Source: Alphaproteobacteria bacterium (GTDB lineage Bacteria > Pseudomonadota > Alphaproteobacteria > BNTO01). From it: a stretch of 9,903 nt of DNA. A model generated the notes under the pieces. That model was given only the letters and a program-made list of their open reading frames with translations. It was not told the origin of the DNA and ran no database searches. The DNA lies in assembly GCA_025996655.1 (NCBI GenBank), contig BNTO01000018.1, positions 1-9,903 on the forward strand. The letters are read 5' to 3'. Shown here piece by piece: positions 5,271-9,903 of this stretch (positions are counted from its first letter, which is position 1; every line of letters begins with the position of its first letter). A program made the position numbers and the translations under genes.

Positions 5271-7271
5271 TTATCTTGCAAACTTCTTTTTAATGTCATT
5301 CCACATTTCACTAAAAAACGTGCCTGACCTTTTCGGACCTTGTTCTTTGCTTTCCTGAGGATGCTGCGTCTCTTCTTTTTCTTTGTTTGAAGAATTCGCC
5401 GAAGAATCTTGTGTATTGTCGGATTTATGGGGAGAAAGAGCGAGAGTTTCTTCGGATTTCTTTTCACCATCCTCCGAATCTTTTTCGTCTGCTTTCGTCT
5501 TTGAGGCCTCTTTTTCTTTCTTTTTTTCTTTTTTATCCGATGTATCCGACGATTTTTCGTCTTCTTTCTTGGAGGAATCTTCTTCATCGATCCTTATAGA
5601 CAAGAAGCGGTCGATGCTTTCTCTCTTGATGCGCAAGAACAAAAAGCGCTTCTTATCCGCCATAGCTTTTTTGACAATAGATTGGAACTCGGTTGCACTT
5701 TCAATTTTCTTTTGATTGACTTCTGTAATAATATCCCCGCGCGCCAGCCCGATTTCGTCCGCAGGGCTATCGGGCGCCACTTTTGTAATAAAGGCGCCTT
5801 TCTCTGGAGGGAGGCCCTCTTGGCCTTGCGTTTCTGCATCGGGCGCGTTAATAAGTGTCATTCCTAAGGTTTCAATAGGCTTATTCGCCGCTTCCTTTTT
5901 CGAAGCCGCTGTGGCATTAACCTTCTCAAAATCGCCTAATGTCACGGAAAGCGTCAACGTACGACCATCGCGTAAAATAAGCAATTTATGGGTTGTATCA
6001 ATGGAGGAATCGCCCACAACGCGGGACAACCTCGCCTTTCCTGTAATCTCAACATCATCAAACTTTACAATAACGTCTCCTGCCAAAACTCCAGCTTTTC
6101 CAGCCGGCCCTTTGGGGTCAACCCGGGCTACGACGGCGCCCTGCTTAAAGTCTTTGCGGCCGAGGCCTTCCGCCATTTCTTTCGTGAAATCTTGGACGGA
6201 AACGCCTAAAGCTCCGTGCTGAACTTTCTTGTTTTTCAAAAGCTGATCGATGACTTTCTTCGCATTATTGGACGGAATGGCAAACCCTATCCCAACGTTT
6301 CCCCCCGAAGGCGTCACGATAACGGTGTTGATACCAATGACGTTGCCGTTGGTGTCCAGCAAACATCCGCCCGAATTTCCTACGTTAATTTGCGCGCTGT
6401 GTTGAATAAAATCATCTGTTAAGGTCGCGCCTCCTACATAGTCCAAGTCCCGAGATTTTGCCGAAATAATGCCATGCGTAACAGTATTCCCAAGGCTAAA
6501 AGGATTCCCAATGGCAATAACCCATTGCCCCACTTCCGTTTTTGAAGAATCGCCCCACGAAAGTGGGACGAGATTTTTTCTTTGTTCTTTGGAAAGATCG
6601 GACAATTCTATACTTACCACGGCTAAGTCCGTTCTGGAATCAATCCCGTGCACCACGGCGGGGATTTCGCTTTTGTCGTTGAGCAAAATTTTCGTCTTTA
6701 CGGCATTTTCAACAATATGCGCATTCGTTGCTAAATAAGCATTTTTAGCATCAATTCCAATAAAGAAAGCCGATCCAGTCACATGAACCTTTTTGGGGGC
6801 GCCATCCTTTCCTGAAAAATTCTTAAAAAAATCTTCAAAAGGTGTCCCACTAAATTTTTTGCTGAGTTGACTCAACTCATCTTCGCCTGAATTGGGACGC
6901 GCCTGCGTCACCCAAATACTCACAACGCTGCCAATAACTTTTCGAACAACAGGTGTGAAATCAAAAAGGCCGGGGATTAAATTCGTCGCGGCTGGGGCAG
7001 CATATTTGCTTGAAGGGGCGGCCGAAGCGGCCGCATTGTCGGAGGCCGTGTCTTTCTCTTGCGTTTCTGAAGTTTTTTCTTTTTGCTTGTCCTTATTTTC
7101 TTCTTTTTTATCTTTATCTTCTTTCTTATCGTTTTGCTCTGCCTCTTTCTTCGCAGCGGCGCTCTCCGCTAGGGGAGGCGCCTTAGGAGCGGGGACATCG
7201 CCTAACGTTTGAGCATCAAGAAAAGAAAGCGTCGCCGCCCAAAAAAGAAAAAACTTTTGAAGTGATACCAT
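5271..7271 (-). CDS. htrA: DegP/HtrA-family periplasmic serine protease with charged N- and C-terminal extensions
   Basis: The 666-aa exported protease/chaperone acts on misfolded envelope proteins. Residues 1-20 look like a signal peptide, with likely cleavage after LDA. Residues 41-80 are a Lys/Glu/Asp-rich linker, then an Ala-rich stretch to about 96. The trypsin-like domain carries His185 (TNAHIVEN), Asp215 (RTDLAVV) and Ser300 (GNSGG), a complete triad, and the PFEDFFKNF segment typical of DegP before it. PDZ1 spans about 353-450 and PDZ2 about 465-560. Residues 563-648 are a second Lys/Glu/Ser-rich low-complexity tail, closed by SGTFFSEMWNDIKKKFAR. DegP proteins are usually about 450-500 aa, so the extensions account for the excess. 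The ATG has AGGAG five bases upstream. I see no convincing promoter in the 140 bases between it and the tRNA. The gene symbol could equally be degP or mucD. Confidence 0.92.
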   Translation of the reverse strand: MVSLQKFFLFWAATLSFLDAQTLGDVPAPKAPPLAESAAAKKEAEQNDKKEDKDKKEENKDKQKEKTSETQEKDTASDNAAASAAPSSKYAAPAATNLIPGLFDFTPVVRKVIGSVVSIWVTQARPNSGEDELSQLSKKFSGTPFEDFFKNFSGKDGAPKKVHVTGSAFFIGIDAKNAYLATNAHIVENAVKTKILLNDKSEIPAVVHGIDSRTDLAVVSIELSDLSKEQRKNLVPLSWGDSSKTEVGQWVIAIGNPFSLGNTVTHGIISAKSRDLDYVGGATLTDDFIQHSAQINVGNSGGCLLDTNGNVIGINTVIVTPSGGNVGIGFAIPSNNAKKVIDQLLKNKKVQHGALGVSVQDFTKEMAEGLGRKDFKQGAVVARVDPKGPAGKAGVLAGDVIVKFDDVEITGKARLSRVVGDSSIDTTHKLLILRDGRTLTLSVTLGDFEKVNATAASKKEAANKPIETLGMTLINAPDAETQGQEGLPPEKGAFITKVAPDSPADEIGLARGDIITEVNQKKIESATEFQSIVKKAMADKKRFLFLRIKRESIDRFLSIRIDEEDSSKKEDEKSSDTSDKKEKKKEKEASKTKADEKDSEDGEKKSEETLALSPHKSDNTQDSSANSSNKEKEETQHPQESKEQGPKRSGTFFSEMWNDIKKKFAR

Positions 7272-7409
7272 GAAATCTCCTACAAGCCTTGTTTTTAAGT
7301 TAAATAAAACCTTTTTTTTACTAAAAGGCCTTCTACATCAACAGAACAACATAATAAAAGTATCGCAAACGCAGAAGGAAAAGTGAATCCTTTTTTAAAG
7401 AGAAAAGAG

Positions 7410-7483
7410 TGCACTCGAGACGATTCGAACGTCCGACCTTTGCCTTCGGAGGGCAACGCTCTATCCAACTGAGCTACGAGTGC
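7410..7483 (-). tRNA. tRNA-Arg (anticodon CCG)
   Basis: On the - strand the acceptor arm GCACTCG/CGAGTGC pairs fully. The D stem is GCTC/GAGC, the anticodon stem TTGCC/GGCAA with loop CTCCGAA, and the T stem GGACG/CGTCT with loop TTCGAAT. Anticodon CCG reads the arginine codon CGG. The 74-nt gene ends in discriminator A and the CCA is not encoded. It lies between the serine hydrolase and htrA on the same strand. Confidence 0.95.
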
Positions 7484-7493
7484 AAAGTCTCAC

Positions 7494-7567
7494 AAAAAAA
7501 GTAGCGAGATCTCGGCTGAATCACAAGACATTTTCTAAAAAAATATTGAAAAGAAAAGTAGCCTCGC
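7494..7567 (-). terminator. Possible terminator of the serine hydrolase gene
   Basis: Just after the TAA, AGCGAGGCT can pair with AGCC...TCGCT about 50 nt later, with a six-base bulge, followed by ACTTTTTTT. The loop is long and AT-rich, so the structure is weak. The same stretch contains TTGTGA, 17 nt, TACTTT, a poor candidate promoter for the tRNA. Confidence 0.3.
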
Positions 7568-9190
7568 TTACTTTTTTTCTTCTTTCACAAAGGCGTCTCC
7601 TTCTTGCGCAAGGCTGAAATTCAACTTTTTGTCTATGATGGAAAGGGAACCAAGGTCTTCGTCACCAAAACGAGAACTTAAGGTATGAGAAGGAAAGGAA
7701 AAAACAGCTCCACCGACATGTTGGAGCTCAACGTCTTTCTTGCGATATTTGAAAAAAAGTTGTTTTTTGTTTTGGAAAATTTCGACGGTGCCGTAAAGAG
7801 AATTTGTATATTTCCCGACAATTTGTTCCCAAGGCCTAGAGGGCCCCACAACACAATCCTGATAGAGTGTTTTGGAATGTTCGCGGAATTGCAATTGTTT
7901 TTTTAAAATATCGTCATGCCAATCGTGCGGAGAGAAGTCGAAATAGCGATCAATAAAATGATAGGCGAAAACTTCAGGAAAAAGATTCGTGTTGATAGAG
8001 CCGTAGTTGTTCAATATGACAATGCCCAGCTTGTATTTGGGGACAATCATGAAAAAACTACGCCAGCCACTTCCGGCGCCCATATGGGAAAGGATATCAA
8101 TAACACGGTCTCCCTCTCCATATTTCATCCCAAACAATCCCTGGCCATAATAAAAACTTCCTTTTTGCATGCGGATTAATGGAAATTGGGTGTTGTTATC
8201 TTTCACATATTTTATGGGAATCGGAGACGAGGACATCTCGTTCCAAGCGCGCTCTGAAAACAAGCGGGTTCCTTTATGGGGACCGAATTCAATAACGCCC
8301 CCATTTACCAAACAAGCTAGAAACTTCGCATAATCGGGGCTCGTGGCGTTGATGCCCGACATGCCAGGGAAAATGTAAGGCTCCTTGAGTGAAACAATCT
8401 CTATCACTTTATCTTTCCAGCGCTGATGGCCTGTTGTAAGAAACGGGGGATTATGCCGCGCTTCTTTCTTGAAAAACTGTTTTATTTTTTGAAAAAAGGT
8501 TGAGGGAGGGGGGCCTAGTGAAGAATAGGTCATGTCCAATTTTTTGAAAAAATAGTCGTCATAAATATCTTCGAGGGGGCGATTGAGGATTTTCTCAATT
8601 AAGAGCCCCGCTATGCCCAAAAACATATTTTGATAGCCATAGCGTTCGCCTACTTCATATTTTAGGGGGATTTCAGACAATTTTTGGATAATTTCCTTTT
8701 GGGAAAAACCTAAATGCCAAAGAGAATCTCCCGAAAAGGAAGGGAGACCCATGCAATGCGAAATGAGATGGCGGACTTTGACTTTTTGCGTCGCCTCGGG
8801 CGTTTTTAATTTAAACCACGGGAGATGTTGAGTAACGGCGTCATCAAGCGAAAGGCGACCTTCATCGACGAGTTGTTGCAAAATAGCGACGGTCGCGGCT
8901 TTAGAGAGGGACATAATGCAAAAAATAGAATGATCTTCAATAGGAGCGTTGGTGCGTATGCTTTGGACGCCGCTTTTTAAGGTGTAAATTTTCCCATTTT
9001 CAATAATGGAAATGGAGGCGCCGGGGACGTCCCAGGCTTCTTTCTTTTCGCTCAAAAAAGTTTGAAGCTCAGGCAAAAGCTCTTCGACTGTTTTATGCGG
9101 CAAATCTTCAGCTTGCGCCGTTCCAAAGAAAAGCGTGCCATACGCCAGGGCCCAAAATAAGCATAGCCATCCCTTTTTTTTAAGTTTCAT
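7568..9190 (-). CDS. Exported serine hydrolase, beta-lactamase/penicillin-binding-protein fold (class C type)
   Basis: The 540-aa product begins MKLKKKGWLCLFWALAYG and has a signal peptide ending near TAQA (residue 27). The fold's active-site motifs are present: SxxK as S94-L-S-K97, YxN as Y186-Q-N188, and HxG as H369-M-G371 in HMGAGSGW. The C-terminal part (about 440-540) includes VGKYTNSLYGTVEI, like the small beta domain (DUF3471 type) that follows many beta-lactamase-related hydrolases. It would act in the periplasm as an esterase, amidase, D-Ala-D-Ala hydrolase or beta-lactamase; the sequence does not say which. I chose the ATG at 9190 because GAGGGGGAAGG stands directly before it, a signal peptide follows, and a strong promoter lies at 9264-9292. 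An in-frame ATG at 9433 is upstream of that promoter and would add 81 residues of unlikely sequence. Confidence 0.88.
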   Translation of the reverse strand: MKLKKKGWLCLFWALAYGTLFFGTAQAEDLPHKTVEELLPELQTFLSEKKEAWDVPGASISIIENGKIYTLKSGVQSIRTNAPIEDHSIFCIMSLSKAATVAILQQLVDEGRLSLDDAVTQHLPWFKLKTPEATQKVKVRHLISHCMGLPSFSGDSLWHLGFSQKEIIQKLSEIPLKYEVGERYGYQNMFLGIAGLLIEKILNRPLEDIYDDYFFKKLDMTYSSLGPPPSTFFQKIKQFFKKEARHNPPFLTTGHQRWKDKVIEIVSLKEPYIFPGMSGINATSPDYAKFLACLVNGGVIEFGPHKGTRLFSERAWNEMSSSPIPIKYVKDNNTQFPLIRMQKGSFYYGQGLFGMKYGEGDRVIDILSHMGAGSGWRSFFMIVPKYKLGIVILNNYGSINTNLFPEVFAYHFIDRYFDFSPHDWHDDILKKQLQFREHSKTLYQDCVVGPSRPWEQIVGKYTNSLYGTVEIFQNKKQLFFKYRKKDVELQHVGGAVFSFPSHTLSSRFGDEDLGSLSIIDKKLNFSLAQEGDAFVKEEKK

Positions 9191-9263
9191 CCTTCCCCCT
9201 CGTTCTTTTGCACGAGCACGCTTACCCTGCTCTTCCTTTTTGAAAAAGTCTACCCTTTTCTTC

Positions 9264-9292
9264 ACTATACGGAGAAAAAGAAAAGGATTCAA
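9264..9292 (-). promoter_or_regulatory. Sigma70-type promoter of the serine hydrolase gene
   Basis: On the - strand: TTGAAT (9292-9287), a 17-nt spacer, TATAGT (9269-9264). Transcription would begin near 9257, giving a leader of about 65 nt before the ATG at 9190. The 9191-9428 interval otherwise holds no gene I can support. Confidence 0.65.
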
Positions 9293-9428
9293 TTCTCCCT
9301 TGGCTTCTTTTGACATGTTTGTTTTTAGGTTGGTGTTTCTCTTGGCTGTTGAAGGGGCACATTGTTCATTCCTTGTTTTTTTAAAGAGACTTACAGATCC
9401 ATGAAGACAGCCCCTAAGTTCATCTAAG

Positions 9429-9716
9429 CCCAAGTTTATTCAAACGCTTCAAGCTCTTCAAGAGTACGACTTTCTAGGAGAGTTCGTAGCAAAGGCGCCG
9501 TTTAAGACTAAATCTATTCAAGTCAACAGAGGATCAGAATTCATGAAGGGTTTTGAAAAAACCTCCTAGAAACTAAAAATCCTCTTGTGTATTTTTCCGT
9601 CCAAGACTGCCTGATACTGACGGAGGCATTAAACGAGGAACAGAACGTTTCGTGAGGAATTCTATAATTAGGAACAATCTTTTGGCGAATAACCTTACGG
9701 AACTCAGAACCTGTCT
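9429..9716 (+). pseudogene. Decayed integrase-core (rve, IS481/IS3-like) transposase remnant
   Basis: The frame from 9429 reads APFKTKSIQVNRGSEFMKGFE, the counterpart of the IQVDGGSEFM..FE block of integrase-core transposases. It continues in the same frame past TAG, TGA, TGA and TAA codons to RNRTFREEFYN, the counterpart of the conserved ERxNRTFREEFY. After about 9663 the similarity moves to another frame (LLANNLTELRTCL). The catalytic Asp of the IQVD block is replaced by Asn. At least four nonsense codons, one frameshift and loss of both ends make this a dead fragment. It stops where the IS5-type gene begins. Confidence 0.75.
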
Positions 9717-9903
9717 TCACAAACAATCAAGTCTTTTTAGAAGAACCATGGAATGAGCCGTCATCACTCTATATTCCGCTGATTTAACGGCTATTTCGAA
9801 ATCTTTCGCCAAGCGCCTCAATCCGTTGAACCAACCAAAAGTTCTCTCTACGCCCCATCTTTTAGGTAGAATTTCCCATTCGGGCTTGATTCTTTCGGAA
9901 ATT
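9717..9903 (-). CDS. IS5-family transposase, C-terminal end (runs off the window)
   Basis: Reading leftward from the window edge, the frame is open for 61 codons to the TGA at 9719-9717. It contains LPKRWGVERTFGWFNGLRRLAKDFE, then SAEYRVMTAHSMVLLKRL. This is the classical C-terminal block of IS5/IS1031-type DDE transposases (RW.VERTFGW....RRL.KD.E), including the third catalytic acidic residue in VERT. The start is outside the window, so intactness cannot be judged. I could not identify the terminal inverted repeat left of the stop. Confidence 0.85.
   Translation of the reverse strand, partial: ISERIKPEWEILPKRWGVERTFGWFNGLRRLAKDFEIAVKSAEYRVMTAHSMVLLKRLDCL

Noticed and set aside
5216..5587. 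Lysine/arginine-rich 123-aa reading frame on the - strand
   Set aside because: It is the alternative frame of the Lys/Glu-rich htrA tail; the composition follows from the AAG/GAA repeats.
7505..7514. Palindrome CGAGATCTCG as an operator
   Set aside because: It occurs once and is better explained as part of the weak terminator-like structure after the hydrolase gene.
9191..9433. N-terminal extension of the serine hydrolase to the ATG at 9433
   Set aside because: It lies upstream of a strong promoter, encodes low-quality basic sequence, and the ATG at 9190 has a ribosome binding site and a signal peptide.
9413..9441. Near-direct repeat of about 15 bases (CCTAAGTTCATCTAA and CCCAAGTTTATTCAA)
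   Set aside because: It is a single imperfect pair at the edge of a decaying transposase, with no flanking structure; too weak to call a target duplication or att site.
9541..9726. 61-aa reading frame on the - strand
   Set aside because: It has no ribosome site and is antisense to the decayed transposase, which shows clear family motifs on the + strand.

Overview
The window looks like the chromosome of a bacterium with moderate GC and decaying insertion sequences, probably host-associated. The RF2 protein has an alphaproteobacterial type of N-terminus and lacks the classical CTT-TGA-C frameshift site. This fits an alphaproteobacterium of the Holosporales/Rickettsiales kind, although a Chlamydiota-like origin cannot be excluded by eye. 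TGA is a normal stop here: gpsA and prfB both end in it, and the tryptophans in conserved motifs are all TGG.

Layout. Positions 1-966 (+) hold the C-terminal two thirds of an AGCS-type amino acid:cation symporter. Positions 1000-3055 hold two tandem units. Each unit has a sigma70-like promoter, a conserved leader, a nearly identical signal-peptide start, a divergent exported body, and a GC-rich stem-loop. The first unit is frameshifted; the second is an intact 302-aa exported protein of unknown function. Downstream of the first unit lies a fossil copy of the last ~40 bases of prfB, so the region arose by a tandem duplication that reached into the prfB 3' end.

Positions 7271-3019 (-) form a probable operon: htrA/degP (periplasmic protease with unusual charged tails), gpsA (glycerol-3-phosphate dehydrogenase) and prfB (release factor 2). 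gpsA and prfB overlap as ATGA. From its well-placed ATG, prfB has an in-frame TGA as codon 5. TGA is the codon RF2 itself reads, so this is the most interesting signal in the window. A tRNA-Arg(CCG) lies upstream of htrA at 7483-7410 (-). Next comes an exported serine hydrolase of the beta-lactamase/PBP fold at 9190-7568 (-) with a clear promoter.

The right end (9429-9903) is insertion-sequence debris. It has a nonsense-riddled integrase-core transposase on the + strand, abutting the C-terminal end of an IS5-family transposase on the - strand that runs off the window.

I see no CRISPR array, phage module or obvious multi-gene defence system.
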